Source: Fibrobacter sp. UWB11 (lineage in GTDB: Bacteria > Fibrobacterota > Fibrobacteria > Fibrobacterales > Fibrobacteraceae). Taken from it: a DNA stretch of 64,000 nucleotides. The notes beneath the pieces are model-generated. The model ran no database searches, was not told the origin of the DNA, and saw nothing but the letters and a program-made list of their open reading frames with translations. The translations under genes and the position numbers were made by a program. The DNA is taken from positions 992,001 to 1,056,000 of the forward strand of contig NZ_FSRT01000001.1 of NCBI RefSeq assembly GCF_900143015.1. Reading direction: 5' to 3'. Positions 43,717 to 52,600 of this stretch are shown here, piece by piece; positions within the stretch are counted from its first letter, which is position 1; every line of letters begins with the position of its first letter.

Positions 43717-44575
43717 CTTTCTTTTCTTTGTAGAAAAGGTAAATCATCCACGCAAGGCCTGCGAGAATCATTACGGAGCAGAGCGTCTGTCCGCGGCTCA
43801 TGCCAAAGAGATCAACGCGTCCGAGGTGTGCATCCGGCTTGCGGAAAAATTCGATAAAGAATCGGAACAGTCCATAGCCCATCAAATAGAGGCAAGGAAT
43901 CTTGTCGTGGAGCTTAGGAATCTTGCGCAAGTTGTACAAGACGACGAACAGCACGACCCCTTCAAAAATCATTTCGTAAAGTTGGCTCGGGTGGTGGAGA
44001 ATCGGGTTTGCAAGAGTGCTGTCGTGGGCTAGCGGGAACCACATGCCGATAGCACTCGTTGTTGCTTCTCCGAAAAGTTCGCCATTGATGAAGTTTCCCC
44101 AGCGGCCCCAGGTGTAGGCGAGCGGAGCTGCGAGCATGGCGAGGTTCAATGTTTTCCAGACGTCGAGTTTGTTTCGCTTTGCGCCAATGCAGAAGAATAC
44201 AATTCCCAAAATGAGACCGCCGTGGTACGACATTCCCGAAATCCCGGCAAAGTGGCTGCCGAATTCATCGTGCGTGAATGGCAAAATAATTTCGAGCGGG
44301 TTCGAAAGATAGTAGCCCGGTTTGTAAAAGAATACGTAGCCGAGGCGGGCGCCGAGCAAGATGCCTGCGATAATCCAGGTGAATATGTTATCGAGCTGAT
44401 CCTTGGTGTAGCCAAGCTTTTCTTTTTCGCTGATTTTCCACATGGTGAGGTAGGCGGTCACGAACGCAAAAATGTACATGATTCCATACCAATGAACCGG
44501 AAAACCAATGAAGGGAATCGTGAATGCAATTCCATCGAAATAAGTCGGGATTAAGTTCCACCAAGATAATTCCAT
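43703..44575 (-). CDS. lgt: Prolipoprotein diacylglyceryl transferase
   Basis: A 290-residue inner-membrane enzyme that moves diacylglycerol from phosphatidylglycerol to the lipobox cysteine of prolipoproteins. FPVHWYGIMYIFAF, GMSYHGGLILGI and the signature GRWGNFINGELFG (with catalytic-site Arg and Asn/Glu) are present. About seven hydrophobic helices are visible. AGGAAT eight bases upstream supports the ATG at 44575. It is the last gene of the minus-strand series orn-PBP-lgt. The many lipoproteins in this window depend on it. Confidence 0.96.
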   Translation of the reverse strand: MELSWWNLIPTYFDGIAFTIPFIGFPVHWYGIMYIFAFVTAYLTMWKISEKEKLGYTKDQLDNIFTWIIAGILLGARLGYVFFYKPGYYLSNPLEIILPFTHDEFGSHFAGISGMSYHGGLILGIVFFCIGAKRNKLDVWKTLNLAMLAAPLAYTWGRWGNFINGELFGEATTSAIGMWFPLAHDSTLANPILHHPSQLYEMIFEGVVLFVVLYNLRKIPKLHDKIPCLYLMGYGLFRFFIEFFRKPDAHLGRVDLFGMSRGQTLCSVMILAGLAWMIYLFYKEKKANNP

Positions 44576-44608
44576 AATATTCCTGCTTCTTTTGTGTTTA
44601 AATCTAAA

Positions 44609-45955
44609 TTATTTTTTGAGCTCTAGGTTTTGATGAGCCCAATAGTTGATGACTGTCGCTGCGACCTGAGTTGCCGGTTGCGAACGAATTTCTTTATGCA
44701 TTTGCATCACGATAACGACAATGGACTTGCTAGGGTTCGCCTTGGATTCGGCAAAGCCCATGAACCAGTCGTAACGCCCGGCGGGGTCGGTTCCGTCGAG
44801 GGAGCCTGTTTTTCCGCCGAGGCGGAGTGCATCGAAATTTTTGCGAGCCATGTTCTTTGTGGACATGTGCTTGCGGGCGGTGCCTTGCGTTACAGAACGG
44901 AGCATGGATTCGCGTAGGCCGTAGTAGGTGTTTTCGCTGAATTTGCCAACATCAAGGGCGAGCTTTTTTTGCGGGGCGAATGGTGCCATGTCACGAGCCC
45001 ATGGAATTTCAAGCGGCTTCTTTGTAAGGATTGCACGGACTTGCGCCGCGGCAAGAAGCGGCGTAAGTGTTGTCGAGGTTGTAAAACCGCAGGCAACTTC
45101 GGCAAGGCCGTAACCCGTGTCCGGGGCTGTGTAGCTTGATGCGTTCGGTGCGTTGCCCGGGAATCGTTTGTTGTAGCCGAGCTTTGCTGCGGCAGAAAGC
45201 AATCGCTTTGCACCGACGGATTTTCCGACTATTGCCATGGGCGGGTTTGCGGAACGCGCAAATGCTTCGGAAAGTTCCATCGTTGGACCTTTATACTTTT
45301 CGGGAACGCGGAGTTGGTTCAAGTAGAGCGTATGGTGGCGCCCAATCATTGGAATGGGAGTGTTGAGCGAATACCGGTTGCTTTCCATGGCTGCAGCGAT
45401 TGTCACGAGTTTGGCGAGCGATGCGGCAGGGAAGGTGGGGCGTCCAATCCAGTCAGGCTTGTTCTGTACACGCCCGTCGCGGCGTTCTCCCCAGGCAAGA
45501 ATTTCGTTTGTCTTTGTGTCGACAACGAGAATGATGCCCAAATCCGGATGGTAACGGCGGAGCAAAATGTCGATTTTGTCGGCTAGGAACGGATCTTTCT
45601 GCGACTTGATATGGAGTGTGTCGCGGACATTTTCCGAAACTTCGTTTGCGCTATTGTTGGCTGTTGCGTTACTGCTTTTGTCGAAGTCCTTGTCTTCGAT
45701 TCCGGTCAGTGCGGCAAGTCCGTTTGCATTTTCTGGATTCGCGGTTTCGATGTTTTCCGTGGCGACACTATCGTAGAAGGCGTTGGTGTCTGTTTCTTCT
45801 ACAGGAACGGGGATGATATCGTGTGCGTTTTCGACAGGCCCCGATGAGGTATCGTCTTTGGTGGAACAGTGAACAATCGCAATGATAATCGTAACGAGAA
45901 CGGTAATCGCAATACAGCGGTTGCGCATTCGTTGAGCGTAGGGAAGTCTTTCCAT
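44609..45955 (-). CDS. Single-pass penicillin-binding transpeptidase
   Basis: A 448-residue protein with an N-terminal membrane anchor (CIAITVLVTIIIAIVH), a disordered linker, and a transpeptidase domain. The active serine is in ASLAKLVTI (SxxK), followed by SAN in ARSANPP and KTG in LGGKTGSLDG. It lacks a glycosyltransferase domain and the large N-terminal pedestal of class B enzymes, so it is a small monofunctional PBP or a PBP-like protein. It starts 4 bases after the orn stop codon. The ATG at 45955 begins MERLPYAQR; an upstream in-frame extension would overlap orn. Confidence 0.86.
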   Translation of the reverse strand: MERLPYAQRMRNRCIAITVLVTIIIAIVHCSTKDDTSSGPVENAHDIIPVPVEETDTNAFYDSVATENIETANPENANGLAALTGIEDKDFDKSSNATANNSANEVSENVRDTLHIKSQKDPFLADKIDILLRRYHPDLGIILVVDTKTNEILAWGERRDGRVQNKPDWIGRPTFPAASLAKLVTIAAAMESNRYSLNTPIPMIGRHHTLYLNQLRVPEKYKGPTMELSEAFARSANPPMAIVGKSVGAKRLLSAAAKLGYNKRFPGNAPNASSYTAPDTGYGLAEVACGFTTSTTLTPLLAAAQVRAILTKKPLEIPWARDMAPFAPQKKLALDVGKFSENTYYGLRESMLRSVTQGTARKHMSTKNMARKNFDALRLGGKTGSLDGTDPAGRYDWFMGFAESKANPSKSIVVIVMQMHKEIRSQPATQVAATVINYWAHQNLELKK

Positions 45956-45959
45956 GGAG

Positions 45960-46499
45960 TTACTTGAAGAATGTCTTTCTGTAGTAGGCGAGTTCGGCAA
46001 TACTTTCGCGGATGTCGTTCAAGGCTTCGTGCCTTTTTTCTTTTTGGAATTCTTCGAACTCTGGATACCAGCGGAATGTGAGTTCCTTGATGGAACTTAC
46101 GTCAACGTTTCGGTAGCAGAGCCATTCCGAAATTTCGGGCATGTACTTGTACAAAAAGCGCCTGTCTTGCGTGATGGAATTTCCGCAAAGGAGGTTTTTT
46201 GTCTTTTCTGTGAAAGGCTTGATGAAACGGAGCGTTTCGAGTTCTGCATCCTTGAGGGAATACTGCGAACGGCGGCAGCGATCGACGAGACCGCTTTGGT
46301 TATGGTGCCGTGTGTTCCATTCGTCCATGCTTTCGAAAACATTTTCCGGCTGGTGAATGGCTATGACAGGTCCTTCGGCGAGAATATTCAAATTGGCGTC
46401 GGTAACAATGGTCGCTATTTCGAGAATGACATCTTTTTCTGGATCGAGACCAGACATTTCTAGGTCCATCCAAACTAAATTTCGAGAACTTTTTGGCAT
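45960..46499 (-). CDS. orn: Oligoribonuclease
   Basis: A 179-residue DEDD exonuclease (E. coli Orn has 181). LVWMDLEMSGLDPEKDVILE gives the first catalytic pair, and the later SSIKELTFRWYPE and RHEALNDIRESIAEL supply the other acidic residues and the YxxxH-type region. It degrades 2-5 nt RNAs, including pGpG from c-di-GMP turnover, which connects with diguanylate cyclases such as the one at the left edge. The ATG at 46499 is favoured over 46517; TATTAT ends 8 nt before it. Confidence 0.93.
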   Translation of the reverse strand: MPKSSRNLVWMDLEMSGLDPEKDVILEIATIVTDANLNILAEGPVIAIHQPENVFESMDEWNTRHHNQSGLVDRCRRSQYSLKDAELETLRFIKPFTEKTKNLLCGNSITQDRRFLYKYMPEISEWLCYRNVDVSSIKELTFRWYPEFEEFQKEKRHEALNDIRESIAELAYYRKTFFK

Positions 46500-46767
46500 A
46501 CGCGTGAATAATAGCATTTTTTTGAAATGTCATTTTCGCCTTTTGGTGTGTCATTTCAAATCAACTGATAACCAATGACTAATGACTTTTGATTAATAAT
46601 CATTGTAAGTGTTTTGTGATAAAAATAAAAGAAAATCCTATATATATGGACAAATTAGTCAAAAGTTACAAAAAACTTTGCTAAAATGTAATTTTTTGCT
46701 ACAAATTGTCTTTTTCTTCGCTCTCTTACGAAAATATTACCTTTTTTTTTGTTATATTTGGCGCATT
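46500..46767. other. AT-rich divergent promoter region
   Basis: No gene is visible. Toward fabF it carries TATATTTG at 46753-46760, which places the transcription start only a few bases before the ATG at 46768. Toward orn it carries TATTAT at 46508-46513. Confidence 0.4.
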
Positions 46768-48012
46768 ATGGAAAATGTTGTTATTACAGGTATGGGCTGC
46801 GTTTCCTCTCTCGGAAACTCCCCCGATTTATTGTGGCAGAATTTGCTCCAGGGCAAGTCTGGCATCGCTACCATCCAGCGTTTCGACGCTTCCGCTTACA
46901 CATCCCGCATTGCAAGCGAAATCCGCGAGTTCGACGCTTCTGGCATCTACAGCACCAGAGATCAGTCTAGATTCTCTCGTTGCATCCAGTATGCCGTTTA
47001 CTCTGCTTTCCAGGCTCTGAACCAGGCTGGTATCGCTCCGGAAAACGAAAATCCGGAACGTTGCGGTGCTATCATTGGTAGCAGTATCGGTGGTTTGCAG
47101 TATTGCTATGATGCCGCTGTGGCTCTTAGCACTCGTGGTCCGTCTCGCGTTTCCCCGTTCTATATTCCGATGGCTATCGTGAATATGCCGGCTGGCGAAG
47201 TTTGCAACAAGACTGGTTGGATGGGCCCGTCCTACACGGTGACCTCCGCTTGCGCAACTTCCAACCACTCCATCGCCAATGCTTACGACATGATTCGTCT
47301 TGGTCGTTGCGACGTGATGCTCGCTGGTGGTGCCGATGAAACGGTGAACCCGCTCAGCCTCGCTGGCTTTACCAGCATGAAGGCTGTCAGTAAGCGTAAC
47401 GATGCTCCGGAACTTGCTTCCCGCCCGTTCGACAAGGATCGTGACGGTTTCGTGATTGGTGAAGGTGCTGCAGTTCTCGTTCTCGAAAGCGAATCTCATG
47501 CTAAGGCTCGTGGCGCAAAGATTCTCGCTCGTATTGCTGGCGTAGGTGCAAGCTCTGACGCTCACCACATCTCTGCTCCGCGTCCGGATGGCAAGGGTGT
47601 TATGCTCGCAATGGCCAATGCCATGAAGGAAGCAGGTATCGAAGCTAAAGATATTAGCTATATTAATACGCACGGTACATCCACACCGCTCGGTGACATT
47701 GCAGAATGCTCTGCCATCGAAACGCTCTTCAAGCAGTCCTCTGCATCGGCTCTCGAAAACCTCAAGGTCAATTCGTCTAAGTCCATGCTCGGCCACTGCC
47801 TGGGTGCTGCAGGTGCTCTCGAATCCGTAGTGACCATCATGTCTGTTATGAATCAGAAGGTTCATGGTACACTCAACGTGTTCGAACAGGATCCGGAAAT
47901 TCATCTCAACGTCTGCGCTAATGGTGCTGAAAATCAGAAGATTGACTACGCTATGAGCAACGGCTTTGGCTTCGGAGGCCAAAATGGAGTTATTATTTTT
48001 GCGAGGAATTAA
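46768..48012 (+). CDS. fabF: 3-oxoacyl-ACP synthase II
   Basis: A 414-residue thiolase-fold condensing enzyme for fatty-acid elongation. The catalytic Cys is C162 in TVTSACATSNHS. The two catalytic histidines are in YINTHGTSTPLGD and KSMLGHCLGAAG. The opening VVITGMGCVSSLGN is typical. An upstream in-frame region is open but AT-rich, so the ATG at 46768 is taken as the start. Its last codons contain GAGGAA, which serves as ribosome-binding site for the next gene, whose ATG overlaps the stop region by one base. Confidence 0.96.
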   Translation: MENVVITGMGCVSSLGNSPDLLWQNLLQGKSGIATIQRFDASAYTSRIASEIREFDASGIYSTRDQSRFSRCIQYAVYSAFQALNQAGIAPENENPERCGAIIGSSIGGLQYCYDAAVALSTRGPSRVSPFYIPMAIVNMPAGEVCNKTGWMGPSYTVTSACATSNHSIANAYDMIRLGRCDVMLAGGADETVNPLSLAGFTSMKAVSKRNDAPELASRPFDKDRDGFVIGEGAAVLVLESESHAKARGAKILARIAGVGASSDAHHISAPRPDGKGVMLAMANAMKEAGIEAKDISYINTHGTSTPLGDIAECSAIETLFKQSSASALENLKVNSSKSMLGHCLGAAGALESVVTIMSVMNQKVHGTLNVFEQDPEIHLNVCANGAENQKIDYAMSNGFGFGGQNGVIIFARN

Positions 48013-48995
48013 TGCGTAAGGCCAATAGTTTTGCTTTTGGCTCTTTCGCTTCTCGTAAAATAAACGCTAAAATTTGTGCGTTTTTGCTTATGCTGTCGCT
48101 GGTATTCCCGGCGGCAGCTTTGTCGTCTCCAGGGGATCCGCTTACGTGGCGTGATTCCACCTGGGATTATCGAAGTGAAGATTCAACAGATATTAAACCC
48201 CATATCGAAGCGGGGAAACTTTTTGGCGTTGCTTCGCTCACCTTGATTGCCTATGGGGCTGCCTACGGGTTGGTCTTTGAGAAAGGTTGGTGGGACAATG
48301 ATGAACGCGGGTTTCATTGGGAAAACGATTTTGACTATGCGTTAAATCTCGACAAGTTCGGACATTTTGCTGCGGGCGTAGCTCTGGGTGAGTTCTTTTA
48401 CGAAGGGTATAGATGGGCGGGAGCTTCTGAATTCCAGTCGTATTTGTTTGCTGGGCTTTCGGCTTTGGCGACCCATATTGCAATTGACATCAAGGATGGT
48501 TTTGCTCCTGAGTGGGGCTTTAGCATTTTCGATGTGCTCTCGGGCGGGCTTGGCGGATTCTTGCCGATGGCAGAACGTTATGTGCCTGTCTTTAAATATA
48601 TCGATTTGAAGTGGAGCTACTGGATTAATTCCAATGCTTATTATGATAAGGAAAGCCATACATCAGGTGGCGTTTTTACGGATGACTATGTGAACCATAC
48701 GTACTGGGTTTCGTTTAAGCCGTATAGGATGCTGCCGGAGGCTGCTCGCAAGTATTATCCGAGTTGGCTTGCTCTTGCTGTTGGGCTTAGCATTGACGAG
48801 AAGGTGTTTACCAAGGAACCGCATCCACATCGTGAAGTCTATATCGCTCTCGATTATGACTTGGAGGCATTCCGTCCGCAGAGTCGTTTGGCACGTACGA
48901 TTGTCAAGGCGTTGAACTATTTTAAATTCCCGGCGCCGACCATCCAGGTGTATCCTGAGTTCCACTGGTATTTGCTGTATCCCATCAAATTCTAG
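48012..48995 (+). CDS. DUF2279 family exported protein
   Basis: A 327-residue protein with an N-terminal signal (KICAFLLMLSLVFPAAALS). The DUF2279/YfiM-like core includes LNLDKFGHFAAGVALGEFFY, ATHIAIDIKDGFAPEWGFS and FDVLSGGLGGFLPM. This family is predicted to be membrane-associated and is uncharacterised. Starting one base before the end of fabF (TAATG), it is certainly cotranscribed with it, which hints at a link to lipids or the envelope. The C-terminal part reads like strands of a barrel or periplasmic domain. Confidence 0.8.
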   Translation: MRKANSFAFGSFASRKINAKICAFLLMLSLVFPAAALSSPGDPLTWRDSTWDYRSEDSTDIKPHIEAGKLFGVASLTLIAYGAAYGLVFEKGWWDNDERGFHWENDFDYALNLDKFGHFAAGVALGEFFYEGYRWAGASEFQSYLFAGLSALATHIAIDIKDGFAPEWGFSIFDVLSGGLGGFLPMAERYVPVFKYIDLKWSYWINSNAYYDKESHTSGGVFTDDYVNHTYWVSFKPYRMLPEAARKYYPSWLALAVGLSIDEKVFTKEPHPHREVYIALDYDLEAFRPQSRLARTIVKALNYFKFPAPTIQVYPEFHWYLLYPIKF

Positions 48996-49012
48996 ATTTG
49001 AGCATGAGGTGA

Positions 49013-50422
49013 ATGATGACAGAAAGAGAAAACTTTAAGTCCCGTCTAGGTTTTATCTTGATTGCAGCTGGATGTGCCATTGGACTTGGCAACGTGTGGC
49101 GCTTCCCGTTTATTACGGGGCAGTACGGCGGTGCCGCTTTCGTTTTGATTTACCTCTTCTTCCTGTTGATTTTTGGGTTCCCGATTCTCGTGATGGAATT
49201 TTCTGTGGGTCGCTCGTCTCAGCGCGGTGTGGGCCGTTCGTTTGCTATCCTTGAAAAGCCGGGGCACAAGTGGCATTATGCAGGCGTCCCGATGATTGCG
49301 GGTAACTACCTCTTGATGATGTTCTACACGACGGTGACGGGGTGGATGCTCTATTACTTCTATCGCATGGTGACGATGGGCGACCTCATGCATTTGTCGC
49401 CTGCCGAAGTTGGTGCTGAATTTACGAATATGCTCGGAAATGGCCCCTTGCTCTCGTTCTGGATGGTTGTGGCGACATTTGCTGGGCTTTCGATTGTGGC
49501 GCTTGGACTCCAGCGCGGTGTGGAACGCATCACGAAGACAATGATGTCTGCGCTCCTTATCATTATGCTTATCTTGATGATTCGCGTGCTCACGCTCCCG
49601 GGTGCGGGCGAAGGCCTCAGGTTCTATTTGCTGCCGGATTTCGCAAAACTCAAGGAAGCGGGAATCGGTGAGGTTGTGTTTGCGGCGCTTGGTCAGTCGT
49701 TCTTTACGCTGAGTATCGGCATTGGCTCTATGAGCATTTTCGGAAGCTACATCAAGAAGAAACATTCTCTCTTGACGGAAGCCGCCCACATTTGCGTGCT
49801 TGATACAGGTGTCGCTTTGATTGCTGGGCTTATCATTATTCCGGCGTGCTTTGCGTTTGGACTCAAGCCGGATGCTGGTCCGGGGCTTATTTTTGCAACG
49901 CTCCCGAACGTGTTTGCGCAGATGCCAGCAGGCCGTATTTGCGGTGCGGCGTTCTTCCTGTTCATGTCTTTTGCGGCTCTTTCGACGCTTGTTGCCGTGT
50001 TCGAAAACATTGTTGCTTACTGGATGGATGTGCGCAATGTGGAACGCAAGAAGGCGGTGAAGTGGAACTTTGTCGCAATTACGATTTTGTCGCTCCCGTG
50101 TGCGCTCGGCTTTAACGTGCTTTCGGGCTTTGAACCGTTTGGTCCTGGTAGCTGCGTTTTGGACTTGGAGGACTTCCTTGTTTCGAATACGCTGTTGCCG
50201 CTAGGTTCGCTTATCTTTGTGTTGTTCTGCAATTCCCGCTATGGCTGGGGGCAGTTTAAGTTCATTGGCGAAGCAAATCTGGGTGTAGGTATGAAGTTCC
50301 CGAAGTTGAAGATTTTGCACCTTTACTTCAAGTGGGGCTTGCCGATTATCATTTCTGTGATTTTCGTGCTCGGCTACATGCAAAAGTTCGCACCAAGCTT
50401 GTACAACAAGATTTTTGAATAA
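49013..50422 (+). CDS. Sodium-dependent transporter, NSS (SNF) family
   Basis: A 469-residue inner-membrane protein with about twelve helices. The first helix holds FILIAAGCAIGLGNVWRFPF, the sodium and substrate site of LeuT-type transporters. YGGAAFVLIYLFFLLIFGFP and LGQSFFTLSIGIGSM are the other hallmark blocks. Substrates are probably amino acids. GAGGTGA directly before the ATG pair at 49013/49016 leaves the exact start uncertain by one codon. It follows the DUF2279 gene after 17 bases and may share its transcript. Confidence 0.92.
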   Translation: MMTERENFKSRLGFILIAAGCAIGLGNVWRFPFITGQYGGAAFVLIYLFFLLIFGFPILVMEFSVGRSSQRGVGRSFAILEKPGHKWHYAGVPMIAGNYLLMMFYTTVTGWMLYYFYRMVTMGDLMHLSPAEVGAEFTNMLGNGPLLSFWMVVATFAGLSIVALGLQRGVERITKTMMSALLIIMLILMIRVLTLPGAGEGLRFYLLPDFAKLKEAGIGEVVFAALGQSFFTLSIGIGSMSIFGSYIKKKHSLLTEAAHICVLDTGVALIAGLIIIPACFAFGLKPDAGPGLIFATLPNVFAQMPAGRICGAAFFLFMSFAALSTLVAVFENIVAYWMDVRNVERKKAVKWNFVAITILSLPCALGFNVLSGFEPFGPGSCVLDLEDFLVSNTLLPLGSLIFVLFCNSRYGWGQFKFIGEANLGVGMKFPKLKILHLYFKWGLPIIISVIFVLGYMQKFAPSLYNKIFE

Positions 50423-50483
50423 AATAGTTTAGCTAATCGCTTGTCATGCCCGCCAGAATGAACTGCGCGGGCGTTGTTTGTAT

Positions 50484-50523
50484 GTCATGCCCGCCTCCGA
50501 CTCCGAGCGGGCATCACCTTTTT
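50484..50523. terminator. Bidirectional terminator between NSS gene and pgpA
   Basis: ATGCCCGC and GCGGGCAT form a perfect 8-bp stem whose interior (CTCCGACTCCGA) can pair further, followed by CACCTTTTT. A partial extra copy of GCCCGC lies just upstream (50449-50475). Confidence 0.75.
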
Positions 50524-51121
50524 AGCCGAGCAAAACAGTTAATGTTATGATTAGGAAAAGCGAAATTCCGGCATAGATTCCGCCAAGCAGATCGTCTGCC
50601 ATGACTCCCCAAGCTCCGGGGAGTTTTTCCATTTTATGGATGCCAAGCGGCTTGAGAATATCGAAAAAGCGGAACAAACCAAATGCGATGGCGAGAATCC
50701 AAGGGCTGTGTATAATGACATCGCTCGGAACGAATGCTAGTGCCATGAAAATCCCGCAGACTTCGTCAATCACAATCCAGCCGGGGTCTTCAGTGCCGGT
50801 ATCCTTCATCGCTTTTTTCACAAATGGGATGGCTGCAAAAAAAACGAATAATGCGGCTGCAAGGAAGGTCAGGCTTATGAGAATGCCAAAATTATCGCCC
50901 CCGATGTAGAAAACTTCGTCTTGCCCTAAGTGCGATTGTGAAAAAATTGCTATGGGGTAGGCGACAATTGCTGCGGCGAGGCTTCCCATGGTGCCGGGCG
51001 CTTTCGGGCTCATTCCCGAACCGAAAAACGTCGTAATCAGCGTAGAAATCTTGTCTGTCTTGCGCCATTCGTGCGGAACGCGCTTCTTGCCATACTTTTC
51101 TTTAAGTTCTTGTTTATTCAT
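50522..51121 (-). CDS. pgpA: Phosphatidylglycerophosphatase A
   Basis: A 199-residue inner-membrane protein that dephosphorylates phosphatidylglycerol phosphate. FGSGMSPKAPGTMGSLAA, WIVIDEVCGIFMA and FRFFDILKPLGIHKMEKLPG followed by GVMADDLLGGIYAG are the family motifs. A basic N-terminal segment of about 25 residues precedes them. GGAGGAAT before the ATG at 51121 is a strong ribosome-binding site, and the start overlaps the hflX stop (TAATG). It supplies phosphatidylglycerol, which Lgt uses. Confidence 0.93.
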   Translation of the reverse strand: MNKQELKEKYGKKRVPHEWRKTDKISTLITTFFGSGMSPKAPGTMGSLAAAIVAYPIAIFSQSHLGQDEVFYIGGDNFGILISLTFLAAALFVFFAAIPFVKKAMKDTGTEDPGWIVIDEVCGIFMALAFVPSDVIIHSPWILAIAFGLFRFFDILKPLGIHKMEKLPGAWGVMADDLLGGIYAGISLFLIITLTVLLG

Positions 51122-52314
51122 TATTCCTCCGGCGGCCACGGCAGTTCTGCAACTTCCTTTTCTTTTTCTTCGGCGGCGGCGCGTTTTTCGTGCCAGCGTT
51201 CAAGTTGTTCCTTGAATGCTGCGCGTAAGCGTTCCATGCCGATGTTCTCCTTGGCGCTAATTTGGATGGCGTCAGGATAGTTCTGTAAAAGTTCCGTGCG
51301 GCGTGCTTCGTCGGCGACTTCGACCTTGTTGAAAACGCGAAGGCGCGGCGTGTCTTTGTCGATAATGCTTTCGAGCGTCTTGTGTGTGACTTCCAGATGG
51401 TCGCGGTAATCCGGGGCGCTTCCGTCAACGACTTCCAAGATGCAGTCCGCATGGGCGGCAACGCCGAGCGTGCTCTTGAACGTTTCTATCAAGTTGTGGG
51501 GGAGCTTGCGGATAAATCCGACGGTATCGGAGAGGATGATATTTTCACCATCGAGATAAAGCTTTCGCGTGGTGCTATCGAGCGTTGCAAAGAGTTTGTC
51601 TTCAACGTAGACGTCAGCACCCGTCAAACGGTTTGTTAGCGTAGATTTGCCTGCGTTCGTGTAACCGACAATGCCGACTTGAAAAATGTCTGTGCGTTTG
51701 TCGGCTTGCTGTTCGCGTGCATCTTCGATTTTCTCAAGCTTTTTCTTGAGTTCCTGGATGCGCTTACGAATCATGCGGCGGTCTGTTTCGAGCTGCGTCT
51801 CGCCCGGCCCCTTGGTGCCGATGCCGCCATTGTGCTGGCGGCAAAGGTGCGTCCACGCACCGGTGAGACGCGGCATCATGTACTGCAATTGCGCGACTTC
51901 GACCATCAGGCGGCTTTCCGCAGTCACTGCGTGTTTTGCGAAAATATCGAGGATAAGACCGGTGCGGTCGAGAACCTTGATGCCGGGCATGCGTTCTTCG
52001 AGATTGCGCACTTGTGATCCCGAGAGGTCATCGTCAAAGACGACCATCTTGGCATTGTCTTCTTCGAGGGCTCGCTTGACTTCATTCACCTTGCCTTCGC
52101 CAATGAGCGTTGCTGGGCTAAAGTTCTGAACTCTTTGTAAAAAACTCCTGGTGACAATAGCGCCTGCGGTTTCTGCAAGTCGCCCCAGCTCTGCGAGCTG
52201 TTCGCCAGCAAGCCAAGAACGAATCTTGGGAGTGGCGATGCCCACTAGAATACAGCGTTCCTGTTCTTTCTTGTTTTCGACGGGATTGATGCCTTTTTTT
52301 CTTGGTTCTTCCAT
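51121..52314 (-). CDS. hflX: GTPase HflX
   Basis: A 397-residue ribosome-associated GTPase. The N-terminal HflX domain contains ARTLIGEGK-like SPATLIGEGKVNEV and VFDDDLSGSQVRNLEE; GGIGTKGPGETQLETDRR is the glycine-rich linker. The G domain has VGYTNAGKSTL, SDTVGFIRKLPH and FNKVE. The protein splits and rescues stalled ribosomes. The stop codon overlaps the start of pgpA. Two more ATG codons lie near the beginning; 52314 gives the usual length. Confidence 0.95.
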   Translation of the reverse strand: MEEPRKKGINPVENKKEQERCILVGIATPKIRSWLAGEQLAELGRLAETAGAIVTRSFLQRVQNFSPATLIGEGKVNEVKRALEEDNAKMVVFDDDLSGSQVRNLEERMPGIKVLDRTGLILDIFAKHAVTAESRLMVEVAQLQYMMPRLTGAWTHLCRQHNGGIGTKGPGETQLETDRRMIRKRIQELKKKLEKIEDAREQQADKRTDIFQVGIVGYTNAGKSTLTNRLTGADVYVEDKLFATLDSTTRKLYLDGENIILSDTVGFIRKLPHNLIETFKSTLGVAAHADCILEVVDGSAPDYRDHLEVTHKTLESIIDKDTPRLRVFNKVEVADEARRTELLQNYPDAIQISAKENIGMERLRAAFKEQLERWHEKRAAAEEKEKEVAELPWPPEE

Positions 52315-52600
52315 ATATATAGTAGATCGTAAGTTGCTTTAATAATATATCAAAAATTAATCGCCCTTTGGCGGTGAACTGTTTTTGAAGTGCGTATTCT
52401 ATAAGATGTTTATGTAATGCGTTGTTTACTTTCTCTTATGCTGTTGTGAAAATTTCAATGGCTTTATTTATGTTGTTTTGGATTTATTGATATTTTTATT
52501 TGTATACAAATTACTTATTTGTAATCTTTCGTTAATTGTGAACTTAATCACTTTAAAAATTATATACTAAATTTAAAGGCACAAAATAGGACGAGTGAGT
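52315..52600. other. AT-rich divergent intergenic region
   Basis: There is no gene. Near the right end TTGTGA and TATATACT lie at roughly -35/-10 spacing before the Ser-rich protein gene. AGGACGAG is its ribosome-binding site. Confidence 0.4.

Noticed and set aside
42022-46499. A CBASS-like cyclic-nucleotide defence system around the DAC-like gene
   Set aside because: No effector (nuclease, patatin, TM-SAVED), no Cap2/Cap3 and no mobile-element genes are adjacent. The neighbours are housekeeping envelope genes on the opposite strand.
46828-47982. Antisense open frame of 384 codons in fabF
   Set aside because: Composition is explained by fabF codon bias. No domain, and fabF is certain.
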